In this document: positions 9,018 to 18,285 of the stretch, piece by piece
Position numbering within the stretch: the first letter of the stretch is position 1
Layout: the number at the start of each line of letters is the position of its first letter
Origin: CAVSCD01 sp963726335
Lineage (GTDB): Bacteria > Acidobacteriota > Aminicenantia > Aminicenantales > UBA8522
Direction: 5' to 3'
DNA: 64,000 nt
NCBI GenBank assembly: GCA_963726335.1
Contig: CAVSCD010000011.1
Location: forward strand, 310,001 to 374,000
Notes under the pieces: generated by a model
Database searches by the model: none
Told to the model about the DNA's origin: nothing
The model's input: the letters and a program-made list of their open reading frames with translations, nothing else
Translations under genes and position numbers: made by a program

Positions 9018-9296
9018 GCAACCGGGCCGGCGAGCCCCTTAGCCCCGGGAAGCGCCTCCGCTATCCTCCGTCCTTCCCGAGAAATCCAGTCGGTCCGGGC
9101 CTGGCGGGGGGCCCACACGCCGCGCCGCCCCCCGGCTTGCCCATCGCCATCACATCAACGAAGAGGCCCTCCCGGCCCCGGCGCGCCGTGAAGATTTTCC
9201 TCCGGTATGCTTTAATAGTAAGGGGCTTCCGCCGGACGTCGGCGGTCCCGGAGAAGAGCGGAGAAAATGCCGCCCCCGGCGCAGAAAGGAGTCCAG

Positions 9297-9848
9297 ATGC
9301 TGCCCATCGGTCCGCTGATGGTCGAACACAGGCTTATCGAGAGGGTTCTCCGAATCATGGCGGCCCAGGTCGAGGCCATGAAGGCCGCGAACAGTGCGGA
9401 TTCCGTCGAGGTGGAGAGGATCGTTCATTTCATCCAGGTCTTCGCCGACCTCTGCCACCACGGGAAGGAAGAGGATATTCTTTTCCGCGAGCTCGCCCGT
9501 AAGGAGATCTCCCCGGAGCACAGGCGGATCATGGACGAGCTCATCGGGGAACATCAGCTGGGAAGACAGCTGACAGCATCTATCTCCCAAGCCAACGAGC
9601 GGTACCGGCGGGGCGAGGAGGAAGCGCTTCCGGCGATTGCCGACGGCTTCCGCCGGCTCGTCGAGTTCTATCCGGAACACATCCGGAAGGAAGACAAGGA
9701 GTTTTTCATTCCCGTCATGGACTATTTCAGCCGGGAAGAAAAAGACGCGATGCTGCGAGAGGGTTACGAAGCCGACAGCCGGCTGCTGCACAAGGAGCAC
9801 GAGGCGCTGGCGGCCGGGCTCGAGTCCGGCGCGTCCAAGCGGCGCTGA
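9297..9848 (+). CDS. Hemerythrin-like domain protein
   Basis: A protein of 183 residues forming a four-helix bundle of the hemerythrin HHE type. Candidate diiron ligands occur in order: MVEHRLIE, LCHHGKEEDILF, IGEHQLGR and PEHIRKEDKEFF. Such proteins bind a non-heme di-iron site and sense or carry oxygen or nitric oxide, or act in iron-sulfur repair. I place the start at 9297 because AAAGGAG lies 6 bases upstream; an ATG 30 bases earlier is possible. It appears monocistronic, with 279 bases before it and REP-like palindromes after it. Confidence 0.87.
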   Translation: MLPIGPLMVEHRLIERVLRIMAAQVEAMKAANSADSVEVERIVHFIQVFADLCHHGKEEDILFRELARKEISPEHRRIMDELIGEHQLGRQLTASISQANERYRRGEEEALPAIADGFRRLVEFYPEHIRKEDKEFFIPVMDYFSREEKDAMLREGYEADSRLLHKEHEALAAGLESGASKRR

Positions 9849-9950
9849 CGGTTTCGATCGGCGTTTGCCCTTCTTATGACGGATCATGTCCGGTTTCCCA
9901 AGCGCTTCTCGACAGGCGGCCCGACCAATAATCGCCGATAGAGCGGGGAC

Positions 9951-10006
9951 GGAATTCCGGGACATGACCGGATTCTCTTGAATTCGGATCGTGTCCCGCG
10001 AATTCC
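9951..10006. repeat. REP-like imperfect palindrome, copy 1
   Basis: The left half reads GGAATTCCGGGACATGACC and the right half GGATCGTGTCCCGCGAATTCC, forming a roughly 56-nt imperfect inverted repeat. A further half-site, GGATCATGTCCGG, lies at about 9879-9892. The same arrangement recurs at 12190-12249. Such palindromes are typical of REP elements mobilised by RAYT transposases. No such transposase is in the window. Confidence 0.6.
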
Positions 10007-10089
10007 GAATGTCCCTGAACGTCGGGCAATCCCCGACCCGACGAAATCCGTGGCAGGGCAGTCCCTTCTGATGTATATTCGATGATGCC

Positions 10090-11565
<1,476 letters not shown>

Positions 11566-11618
11566 GCGGCGTGGGGCGCGCTGAGCAAGAAGCGCACAGG
11601 ACACGGGCTATTTTACGT

Positions 11619-11644
11619 CGTTTTTCCTCTGGAAAAACGGTTTT
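11619..11644 (+). terminator. Candidate intrinsic terminator after the SEC-C gene
   Basis: CGTTTTTCC and GGAAAAACG form a perfect 9-bp stem around a 3-base loop, followed by G and four T. It lies 54 bases downstream of the SEC-C stop codon. Confidence 0.45.
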
Positions 11645-11662
11645 ACTCAGTATATTGAGTAA
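11643..11662. promoter_or_regulatory. Operator-like palindrome TTACTCA-6-TGAGTAA
   Basis: A perfect 7-bp inverted repeat with a 6-base AT spacer inside an AT-rich patch of an otherwise GC-rich window. It overlaps the 3' edge of the preceding hairpin. It could be the operator of the decayed toxin locus beside it, but no intact gene reads away from it. Confidence 0.35.
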
Positions 11663-11699
11663 TTTTGCTCAGAAATCGCAGCGAGCCGCTTCTGCGTTT

Positions 11700-11955
11700 T
11701 CAGATCGCTAGTAAGACCCGGACTTCCGATTCAAGGCTCTTCAAGTGTTCTTCTTCAAGCCTCCCCAGCCGGCGGATAAGCCTTCTTTTATCTATGGCGC
11801 GGATCTGAAAAATCAGGAGTACGGATGGTTTATCGAGGCCATTAAGAACTGATGGCTGAATTGTCAGCGTGTAAGGAAACCTTCGAGCTTCTAATCTGGA
11901 TGTCGCGGGGATAACGATTGTTGTGGGCAGTTGAGGATCGGCGGCGTCCGCCTGA
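11700..11955 (-). pseudogene. Remnant of a MazF/PemK-like toxin (C-terminal part)
   Basis: Reading the minus strand from about 11955 to the TGA at 11700-11702 gives LPTTIVIPATSRLEARRFPY, then KPSVLLIFQIRAIDKRRLIR, RLGRLEEEHLKSLE and VRVLLAI. This matches the second half of MazF/PemK endoribonucleases, including the FQIRAIDKxRL signature. The N-terminal strand with its catalytic Arg region and any start codon are missing, and no antitoxin gene is adjacent. It abuts the VapC remnant head to head at about 11955, as if one deletion removed both 5' halves. Confidence 0.6.
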
Positions 11956-12132
11956 CGACGATTCCGGGCCGCGGCCGAAGTTGCGGAGAAGCACGGGCTG
12001 AGGGCTTATGGCGCCGTTCACCTGGCGGCTGCGATCGAGCTCAAGGCGGCCGTGCTCCCGACAACTTCCATCATCTTCTCGTCGGCGGACGACAGGCTGC
12101 GCGAAGCGGCCCGCCAAGAGGGGCTTGGATAG
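11956..12132 (+). pseudogene. Remnant of a VapC-like PIN-domain toxin (C-terminal part)
   Basis: The open frame between stops gives EVAEKHGLRAYGAVHLAAAI, then IIFSSADDRLREAARQEGLG and TAG at 12130. This matches the C-terminal third of VapC PIN-domain ribonucleases. The family's AYDAVHLA motif here reads AYGAVHLA, so a catalytic Asp has become Gly. No start codon or N-terminal half remains. Confidence 0.6.
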
Positions 12133-12189
12133 GCCCGGAATTGCTGACAGGAGATCTTGTTGGAGCCCGCTCACTATAAGGCCAGTAGC

Positions 12190-12249
12190 GGAATTCCAGG
12201 GACATGATACGAATTTCGCCAGTAGAATCCGTTCATGTCCCATAATTCC
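12190..12249. repeat. REP-like imperfect palindrome, copy 2
   Basis: GGAATTCCAGGGACATGATAC on the left pairs with TTCATGTCCCATAATTCC on the right, across about 60 nt. It shares the outer AATTCC and inner GGGACATGA boxes with the copy at 9951-10006. Confidence 0.6.
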
Positions 12250-12261
12250 ACCCCTCGCCGT

Positions 12262-12291
12262 TTGACGGCGGCGGCGCCTCTACGATAAGAT
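12262..12291 (+). promoter_or_regulatory. Sigma-70-like promoter for the Trm112/GT9 pair
   Basis: TTGACG at 12262-12267 and TAAGAT at 12286-12291 are separated by 18 bases. The start codon follows at 12320 with AGGAGA just before it. Confidence 0.5.
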
Positions 12292-12319
12292 AGGGCGCAA
12301 CGAGCGACAGGAGAAGACC

Positions 12320-12508
12320 ATGGCCCTTGACCCGAAATTACTCGCCATCATGGCTTGTCCGTATTGCAAAGCCGATGTCAAGCTGACCGAGGACGAGAAG
12401 GCGATCAAGTGCCTGAGCTGCCACCGCGTCTACCGGATCGAGGACGACATCCCTGTCATGCTCATCGATGAGGCGACGATTGAACCGGAGCGAAAGACCA
12501 AGGCCTGA
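12320..12508 (+). CDS. Trm112-like zinc-ribbon protein
   Basis: A protein of 62 residues with two CxxC knuckles (CPYC and CLSC), followed by YRIEDDIPVMLIDEA, the signature of the Trm112/YcaR family. Eukaryotic Trm112 activates several methyltransferases. Bacterial members are small and often sit beside lipid A or glycan genes. A good AGGAGA precedes the ATG. Its last 41 bases overlap the start of the GT9 gene in another frame, so the two are translationally coupled. Confidence 0.9.
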   Translation: MALDPKLLAIMACPYCKADVKLTEDEKAIKCLSCHRVYRIEDDIPVMLIDEATIEPERKTKA

Positions 12509-13619
12509 TCCGGCGGGCGCCCTCAACATCCTCCTCATCCGTCTCCGGCGGGTCGGGGACATCATCATGACGACGCCGGCCGTCGAGGCCGTCAAGCGGG
12601 CGCTGCCGCGGGCCTCCATCTCGTATGTCGTCGAGGAACCGTTCCGGCGGCTGGTCGAGGGAAATCCGCATATCGACAGGGTGATCGCCATCCCCGCCAA
12701 ACAGGGCGCGGGCGACTTCGCGCGGTTCGTGCGCGAGCTGAGGCGGGAGACGTATGACGTGATCGTCGATTTTCACGGGGGTCCGAGGGCGTCAAGGATC
12801 GCTTGGCTGGCGAAGGGGAAATTCAAGGCCGGGTACAAGCTGAAATACAAAAGCTGGATCTATGACGTTCGGGTGCCGCGGAGCGCCGGGAGCGGTCCCA
12901 TCCACAGCGTCGAAAACCATCTGAACCTGGTGCGGGCGCTGGGGATCGAGGTCGAAACGCCGGCGCCCCGCCTCGTGCTGCCGGAAGCGAACGCGGCCGA
13001 GAAAGACAGGATCGATCGGCTGTGGGCGGAGAACGGGCTGGGCGGGTCGAAGGCCGTGGTCCTCCATGTGGGCGCCGGGAATGAGTTCAGGGATTGGGGG
13101 GAGCGGAACCTGGCGGCGCTGGCTGGAAGGTTGGCCGAGGCGCCGGGTTTGAGGGTCGTACTGGTGGGCGCCGAGGCGGATCGGGAGCGCGCGGAGAGGA
13201 TCGCCGCGGGGTGCGGGAAGCCCGTAGAAAGCGCGGGAACAGCCGCCCCCATCCAGCCGGTCGACGATCCGCTCTGCAACGCCCCGAGGACCGCCGGAGG
13301 GGAACGGGCGTCCGTCCTCTCTCTCGCCGGAAAGATCAACCTGATCGAGCTTCGCGAGGTGATCGCGCGCGCGGCGCTTTACGTCGGCCCCGACAGCGGC
13401 CCGATGCATATCGCCGCGACGACGCGCACGCCGATCGTGGCGCTTTTCGGCCCGACGCTTCCCGCCAACTTCTCGCCCTGGCAGGCGGAGGCGACGATCG
13501 TCCAGAAGGACCTGGCCTGCCGCCCGTGCAAGCAGCGGGAATGCGTGACGCGGGATTTCCGCTGCCTTCAGACCATCGCTGTTGACGAAGTCATGGCCGC
13601 CGCCCGAAAGTATCTATAA
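12468..13619 (+). CDS. Glycosyltransferase family 9 (heptosyltransferase-like)
   Basis: A protein of 383 residues of the ADP-heptose:LPS heptosyltransferase family. LNILLIRLRRVGDIIMTTPA is the family's N-terminal strand and loop. VLHVGAGNEFRDW starts the C-terminal Rossmann domain. YVGPDSGPMHIAATTRTPIV is the conserved GDSGPMHLA-type donor-binding motif, followed by ALFGPTLP. A Cys-rich end (CRPCKQRECVTRDFRC) is common in the family. It should act at the inner face of the inner membrane, adding heptose or a related sugar to the LPS core. The heptose-7-phosphate kinase gene lies 3.6 kb downstream on the same strand. The ATG overlaps the preceding gene by 41 bases. Confidence 0.88.
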   Translation: MRRRLNRSERPRPDPAGALNILLIRLRRVGDIIMTTPAVEAVKRALPRASISYVVEEPFRRLVEGNPHIDRVIAIPAKQGAGDFARFVRELRRETYDVIVDFHGGPRASRIAWLAKGKFKAGYKLKYKSWIYDVRVPRSAGSGPIHSVENHLNLVRALGIEVETPAPRLVLPEANAAEKDRIDRLWAENGLGGSKAVVLHVGAGNEFRDWGERNLAALAGRLAEAPGLRVVLVGAEADRERAERIAAGCGKPVESAGTAAPIQPVDDPLCNAPRTAGGERASVLSLAGKINLIELREVIARAALYVGPDSGPMHIAATTRTPIVALFGPTLPANFSPWQAEATIVQKDLACRPCKQRECVTRDFRCLQTIAVDEVMAAARKYL

Positions 13620-13822
13620 AAGACACTGCACGTTGCCCGCCGGCGCCCGTCATTCGACACTTTGGCGATTTATTGGGCGCATCTCCATTCATGTGAGGGG
13701 AATGGTCAGACTAAGGGGTGGCTCGGCGTGGGGGTCCCCTGGCGAAAGCCCGCCAATCGTGTATAATCAATCGATTTATAAGGCGCGATAACGCAAGAAA
13801 ACTACATATAGAAGGAATGCGC

Positions 13823-14794
13823 GTGAAGACAGAGAAGAGCCCGGGGGGGCTCGGCCCGGCCGGCCGGCCGGCTGCACCCGCCGCCCCCTTCGACCCGCTC
13901 CTGGTCCTGATCGTGTCGATCTGGGCCCTCAACATTTCCCTGGTCAAGATCGCCCTGGTCGATTTCCCGCCCGTGGCCTTCAACCTCCTGCGCCTGACCA
14001 TCGCGGCGGCGATCCTCGTGGGTGTCCTCCTGGCAACGGAAAAGAACATCCGGATCGCCCGGAAGGACCTGCCCAAGGTCCTGCTCCTGTCCTTCACCGG
14101 TTATGCGGTCTCCCAGACCCTCGTCATCCTGGGGATAGGGCTGACCTCCGCCACGAACGTCGCCGTCCTCACCGGCATATCGCCGATCCTCATCTCGCTC
14201 CTGTCCTCGTTCTTCAAGCATGAGCGGATCTCCCGGCTCGGCTGGCTCGGCGTCGCACTCGGATTCACGGGAGCCTATATCGTCATCAGCAACCGGTCCG
14301 GAGGCTTCCGGTTCTCGGAGCAGACGTTCCAGGGAGACCTCCTGGTTTTCCTGGCGATCGCCCTCTGGGCGCACTTTTCGGTGTCGGCGAGGCCGCTGGT
14401 GAAGATCTACTCGCCGCTCAAATTCAGCGCGGTGACGATCTCCCTGGGCCTACTCTTCTCTCTCCCTTATTCCCTCCCCTCTCTGAGGGCGGTCCCGGCG
14501 GCCGGGATCTCGGTCCGGTCCTGGTTGATCGTGGTTTTCGCCGGCGTCGTTCCGATGGCCCTGGGGCTGTTGATCTGGTTCAACTCGGTGAAGCGGGTCG
14601 GGAACTCGCAGACGGCCGTCTATTCCAACCTGCAGCCGGTCCTGGCCATCGTCTTCGCGCACCTCCTCCTGGGCGATTCGGTGGGCGGCGGGCTGGCGGC
14701 CGGCGCCGCGCTCGTCGTCCTGGGGATCTTCCTCACGCGGCGCGGACGCACGGCCCTGCCGGAGCCGGCCCAGGCGTCGGCGGACAGCCCTTAG
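13823..14794 (+). CDS. EamA/DMT-family transporter
   Basis: A protein of 323 residues with about ten membrane segments in two five-helix EamA repeats. The first begins LLVLIVSIWALNISLVKIAL and the second about residue 175 at LLVFLAIALWAHF. Such proteins export or import small metabolites; the substrate cannot be read from sequence. I prefer the GTG at 13823, which has GAAGGA 6 bases upstream; an ATG six bases earlier is also possible. A TATAAT hexamer at 13762-13767 may be its promoter, but no clear -35 box is visible. Confidence 0.85.
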   Translation: MKTEKSPGGLGPAGRPAAPAAPFDPLLVLIVSIWALNISLVKIALVDFPPVAFNLLRLTIAAAILVGVLLATEKNIRIARKDLPKVLLLSFTGYAVSQTLVILGIGLTSATNVAVLTGISPILISLLSSFFKHERISRLGWLGVALGFTGAYIVISNRSGGFRFSEQTFQGDLLVFLAIALWAHFSVSARPLVKIYSPLKFSAVTISLGLLFSLPYSLPSLRAVPAAGISVRSWLIVVFAGVVPMALGLLIWFNSVKRVGNSQTAVYSNLQPVLAIVFAHLLLGDSVGGGLAAGAALVVLGIFLTRRGRTALPEPAQASADSP

Positions 14795-14853
14795 GCGGGC
14801 GCGGCACGGCCCTCGAGCCCGCCCCAGGCCTTGAGATGGCTGGCCCGGCTGTC

Positions 14854-14883
14854 TTGCGCAAAATGGCCGCGATACGCTAATCT
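14854..14883 (+). promoter_or_regulatory. Possible promoter for the O-antigen ligase operon
   Basis: TTGCGC at 14854-14859 and TAATCT at 14878-14883 with an 18-base spacer, ending 18 bases before the ATG at 14902. Confidence 0.35.
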
Positions 14884-14901
14884 AGTCCTCTGAGCCGACC
14901 C

Positions 14902-16086
14902 ATGGAGACAGCCGCATCGAGCTTCCCGGAAAAAAGCCTCTGGCAGACGCTCCTCGCCTATTCCCTGGCCGCGGGCATCCTGTTTATCCTCGTTTCCATT
15001 TCGCTCATGGAGAGCTTCCTCGGGGTGGCGCTCGTATTCTGGCTGATCGTGCTGGCTAAAGAAAAGACACGCCCCGTGTTCCCCGCCTTCTTCTGGCCGC
15101 TCCTCGTCTTCGCCGGGCTCACGCTCCTTGCCAGCGCCTTCTCCGTCAACCCGGAGGTGAGCTTCGTCAATTCCCGGAAGCTCCTCCTCTTCCTTGTCGT
15201 CCCGGTCGTCATGACCGCCGCGGCCACCGCCTCGTCCCGGGTTCGGACGAGCCGGGCCCTGCTTGTCTCGGGGTTCATCAGCGCCGCCTATGCCATCGCC
15301 TATTTCGTCGTCAAGGCCCAGCCCGGCGAGCGGATCCAGGGGTTCATGGGCCACCCCATGACCCAGGGCGGGCTTCTCCTGCTGTTCCTGTGCGCGGCCA
15401 TGAGCTTTGTCCTCTTCCTCCGCGACAGGGCGCGCTGGCCGTGGGCGGCGGCTTTCGTCCTGGCGACGTTCTGCCTCGCCCTGACTTATACCCGGAGCGC
15501 CTGGGTCGGGTTCGTTCTCGCCATGACACTCATGCTCTTCCTCTATAGGCCGGCAGGCCTTATCCTCGTGCCGGTCGTCGTCGGGCTGTTCGCGGTGGCG
15601 GCGCCGCCCCCCATGAAGGCCAGGGCGTGGAGCATCTTCAGCCTCGACAGCTACGGCAACAGGCTGAGGTTCGAGTACATGGGGGCCGGGCTGAAGATCA
15701 TCCGGGACTTCCCTCTCCACGGCACCGGCCCCGACACCGTCGACATGGTCTTCCAGGACCCGAAGTATGGGCTGTCTTCGGAGGCCCGGCGGAATGTCCA
15801 CCTGCACAACAACATCATCCAGATCGCCGCCGAGCGGGGGATCCCGGCGCTCCTGGCCTGGCTGGCGTTCGTCGGCTGGGCTGGCGCGTCGCTGGCCGGA
15901 CTCCTGAAAACCCGCGATCCGTCGGTCTTCCCTTTTGCCGCGGCCGGGACGGCGGCGCTGCTGGCGTTTTTCGCCGCGGGCCTGTTTGAATACAACTTCG
16001 GGGATTCGGAGGTGATCGTCCTCCTCCTCTATCTTATGACGCTCCCGTTCGCCGCCCGCGCCAAGGCCGAGGCCGGGCCCTCATGA
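14902..16086 (+). CDS. O-antigen ligase family protein (WaaL-like)
   Basis: A protein of 394 residues with about ten to eleven hydrophobic segments and one long periplasmic loop. TYTRSAWVGF matches the Wzy_C/O-antigen-ligase domain, and the loop carries GTGPDTV and HLHNNIIQIAAERGIPALL, including the conserved His. It likely transfers polyprenyl-linked glycan to lipid A-core in the periplasm, or polymerises it; the two activities share this fold. The gene overlaps the following PHP gene by ATGA and belongs to a run with the heptose kinase, which favours a ligase role. Confidence 0.85.
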   Translation: METAASSFPEKSLWQTLLAYSLAAGILFILVSISLMESFLGVALVFWLIVLAKEKTRPVFPAFFWPLLVFAGLTLLASAFSVNPEVSFVNSRKLLLFLVVPVVMTAAATASSRVRTSRALLVSGFISAAYAIAYFVVKAQPGERIQGFMGHPMTQGGLLLLFLCAAMSFVLFLRDRARWPWAAAFVLATFCLALTYTRSAWVGFVLAMTLMLFLYRPAGLILVPVVVGLFAVAAPPPMKARAWSIFSLDSYGNRLRFEYMGAGLKIIRDFPLHGTGPDTVDMVFQDPKYGLSSEARRNVHLHNNIIQIAAERGIPALLAWLAFVGWAGASLAGLLKTRDPSVFPFAAAGTAALLAFFAAGLFEYNFGDSEVIVLLLYLMTLPFAARAKAEAGPS

Positions 16087-17237
16087 CGACCCGGCCGCGC
16101 GGCCGTCGGCTCCGGGTCGCGCTCCTCATTCTGTTTGCGGCGTACGCGGCGTGGCTGGCCGTCAGCGTCGCGCGTTTCAGCCCGCCGCGGGCGGAACCCC
16201 GAGAGGCCGGGCACACCGGCGGGCCGCCGTATGAGGTTGTGGGCGTCTATCACGTTCATTCGGAGTTTTCGGACGGCCGAGCCACCCCCGATGAGATCGC
16301 GGCGGTCGCCGCCCGCCGGAAGCTCGACTTCGTCATCCTGGCCGACCACGGGAATCCCAACCGGGCGTCGCTCGAAAGCCAAGGCCGGAGAGAGGGCGTT
16401 CTGGTCCTCGCCGGAAGCGAGCTTTCGGTGAGCCGCGGGCATCTCGTAGCCCTGGATTTTGCGCCGCCCGAGCGGCCGTTCGCTCAGAATGCCGAACAGG
16501 CTGTCCTCGAAGTCGCGGCCCGGGGCGGTTTTTCGATCGTCGCTCACCCGTATTCCAAGACGTCCTGGACATGGGGAGATGAAGCGGGCTTTTCGGGGAT
16601 CGAGATCGCCGACAGCGACACCATGATCCGGAGGAACGTCCTTCGCTTTTTGCCATACATCCCGGCGCTGGCTCTCAAGCCGGCGCTGCCGATGCTCAGA
16701 GCACTCAGCCGGCCCGTCGAGACTCTGAGAAAATGGGACAGCCTGGCGGCCCGGCAACCCGTTTTCGGATACTTGAGCGCGGACGCGCATTTCTTTTACG
16801 GGGCCGTCTTCGGCTGTTTCGGGCTGCACGCCCTCCTCGAGGAGCCGCCGGCGCGGGATTTCGAGGAGGCCAGGGCGCAGGTCTTCGGCGCGCTGCGCCG
16901 GGGCCGGTTTTACGGCGCGGTCGACGGCGCCGCTCCGGCGGGCGGCTTCGAGTTTTCGGCCGAAGCCGGCGGCGAGCGGTTCCCCATGGGCGGCCGCGTC
17001 CCGTGGAACGGCGGGTCGGCCGTCCAGCTTGTCGTTCGCGCGCCGTTCCCCTTTGAGATCGCCATCCGGCTGCTGCGGGACGGGCGGATCATCGCGGAAG
17101 GGAAGGGCCCGGGGCTGACCTTCGCGGCGGACGGGCCGGGCGTCTACCGGGCAGAGGTCTATCTCAGGACCCGGTCCCCCCTGGCCGACGATTTCCCCTG
17201 GATCGTTTCGAACCCGATATTTCTCGAGCGGAGTTGA
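16083..17237 (+). CDS. Membrane-anchored PHP-domain phosphoesterase
   Basis: A protein of 384 residues. One N-terminal membrane segment (LRVALLILFAAYAAWLAVSV) is followed by a PHP metallo-phosphoesterase domain with YHVHSEFSDG (metal-binding HxH), VILADHGNPN and IVAHPYSK, placing metal ligands in the order of CehA/McbA-type proteins. The C-terminal 100 residues are beta-rich. The domain faces the periplasm if the anchor is N-in. Flanked by the O-antigen ligase and heptose kinase genes, it might trim phosphate from glycan or lipid carriers. That is inference. Confidence 0.82.
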   Translation: MTTRPRGRRLRVALLILFAAYAAWLAVSVARFSPPRAEPREAGHTGGPPYEVVGVYHVHSEFSDGRATPDEIAAVAARRKLDFVILADHGNPNRASLESQGRREGVLVLAGSELSVSRGHLVALDFAPPERPFAQNAEQAVLEVAARGGFSIVAHPYSKTSWTWGDEAGFSGIEIADSDTMIRRNVLRFLPYIPALALKPALPMLRALSRPVETLRKWDSLAARQPVFGYLSADAHFFYGAVFGCFGLHALLEEPPARDFEEARAQVFGALRRGRFYGAVDGAAPAGGFEFSAEAGGERFPMGGRVPWNGGSAVQLVVRAPFPFEIAIRLLRDGRIIAEGKGPGLTFAADGPGVYRAEVYLRTRSPLADDFPWIVSNPIFLERS

Positions 17238-17239
17238 CC

Positions 17240-18211
17240 ATGAAAGAAACGGACACCGACCGGGCGGCGCTCGGCAGGATCATCCGGCGGTTCGGCAGGA
17301 AGCGGGTGCTCGTCCTCGGAGACCTGATGCTGGATCGCTATATTTGGGGGGACGTGTCGCGCATCTCGCCGGAGGCGCCGGTGCCGGTCGTCGAGGTCAG
17401 GTCGGATTCCCTCCAGCTCGGGGGAGCGGGGAACGTGGCCCACAACCTCGCCAGCCTGGGCGCGGCGCCGCTGCTCGCGGGGGTCGTCGGGGACGACGCC
17501 GAAGGCCGTTGGATAAAAAGCCGGATGCCGGCGAAAAACAGGGGTATCCTCGTCGACAGGCGGCGGCCGACCATCGTCAAGACGCGGATCGTCGCTCATC
17601 ACCAGCAGATCGCCAGGGTCGACCTGGAGCGGAAAGGCGCCCTGTCCGAGGGGCTCATCGCGTCCCTCGCGAAGTTCGTCGGGGAAGCCGACTACGACGG
17701 GCTTCTCATTTCGGATTACAACAAGGGGATCGTCAATCCCGGCCTCATGGCCGGCGTCCTGGCCGCGGCCGGGGAACGGAAAGCGCCCGTTTTCGTGGAC
17801 CCCAAAGTCGAAAACTTCAGGTTGTTTTCGCCCGTGACGCTCATCACGCCGAACCATTTTGAGGCCGAAAAGGTCGTCGGCCACCCGTGCCGGACGGACG
17901 CCGAGGTCGAGCGGGCGGGGGCCGAGATCATGGCGCTGATCAGCTGCCGGTACCTCATCATCAAGCGCGGCGAACAGGGGATGACGGTGTTCCAGCAGAA
18001 TAAAAAGCCCATTCACATCCCGACCGTGGCCCGGGAGGTCTTCGACGTCACGGGAGCGGGGGATACGGTCATCGCGGCGGCGGCACTGGCGCTGCTCGCG
18101 GGGGGGACGATCGAGCAGGCGGCGACCATCGCCACGGCCGCGGCCGGGATCGTCGTGGGCAAGATCGGCACCGCCACCGTCACGCCCGAAGAGATCCTGG
18201 CCGCCCTTTAA
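17240..18211 (+). CDS. rfaE1: D-glycero-beta-D-manno-heptose-7-phosphate kinase
   Basis: A PfkB-family kinase of 323 residues equal to domain I of HldE. VLVLGDLMLDRYIWGDVSRI and SPEAPVPVVEV are near-diagnostic for RfaE/HldE. GGAGNVAHNLASLGA is the substrate loop. DVTGAGDTVIAAAALAL carries the catalytic Asp in the GAGD anion hole. The reaction makes heptose 1,7-bisphosphate for ADP-heptose synthesis. The nucleotidyltransferase half of HldE is absent and not found nearby. I place the start at the ATG 17240 with GGAG 7 bases upstream; a TTG two codons earlier overlaps the PHP gene stop. Confidence 0.9.
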   Translation: MKETDTDRAALGRIIRRFGRKRVLVLGDLMLDRYIWGDVSRISPEAPVPVVEVRSDSLQLGGAGNVAHNLASLGAAPLLAGVVGDDAEGRWIKSRMPAKNRGILVDRRRPTIVKTRIVAHHQQIARVDLERKGALSEGLIASLAKFVGEADYDGLLISDYNKGIVNPGLMAGVLAAAGERKAPVFVDPKVENFRLFSPVTLITPNHFEAEKVVGHPCRTDAEVERAGAEIMALISCRYLIIKRGEQGMTVFQQNKKPIHIPTVAREVFDVTGAGDTVIAAAALALLAGGTIEQAATIATAAAGIVVGKIGTATVTPEEILAAL

Positions 18212-18246
18212 CGGGGACGTCCACCGCCGGCCGGGGCCGCGGCCGA

Positions 18247-18275
18247 TTGAGAAATCGGGCCGCACCATCTATAAT
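18247..18275 (+). promoter_or_regulatory. Strong sigma-70-like promoter abutting purF
   Basis: TTGAGA at 18247-18252 and a perfect TATAAT at 18270-18275 with a 17-base spacer. Transcription would begin near 18282, only about four bases before the purF ATG, and no Shine-Dalgarno is visible in the few bases left. Confidence 0.6.
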
Positions 18276-18285
18276 GAGATTCCCA

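Larger units (their letters stand above)
11566..12319. other. Gene-poor stretch with decayed toxin genes and repeats
   Basis: No intact gene is supported here. The stretch holds a candidate terminator, an AT-rich operator-like palindrome, the two truncated toxin remnants, a REP-like palindrome, and a promoter for the downstream Trm112-like gene. Frames that cross it on either strand are antisense to the remnants. Confidence 0.6.

Noticed and set aside
11842..12243. A 133-codon minus-strand open frame across the toxin remnants
   Set aside because: It reads out of frame with both the MazF-like and VapC-like remnants and ends in a REP palindrome; composition is Ser/Arg-rich.
12190..12249. attC site or CRISPR repeat
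   Set aside because: Only single palindromes are present, with no spacer array and no integrase or Cas gene nearby.
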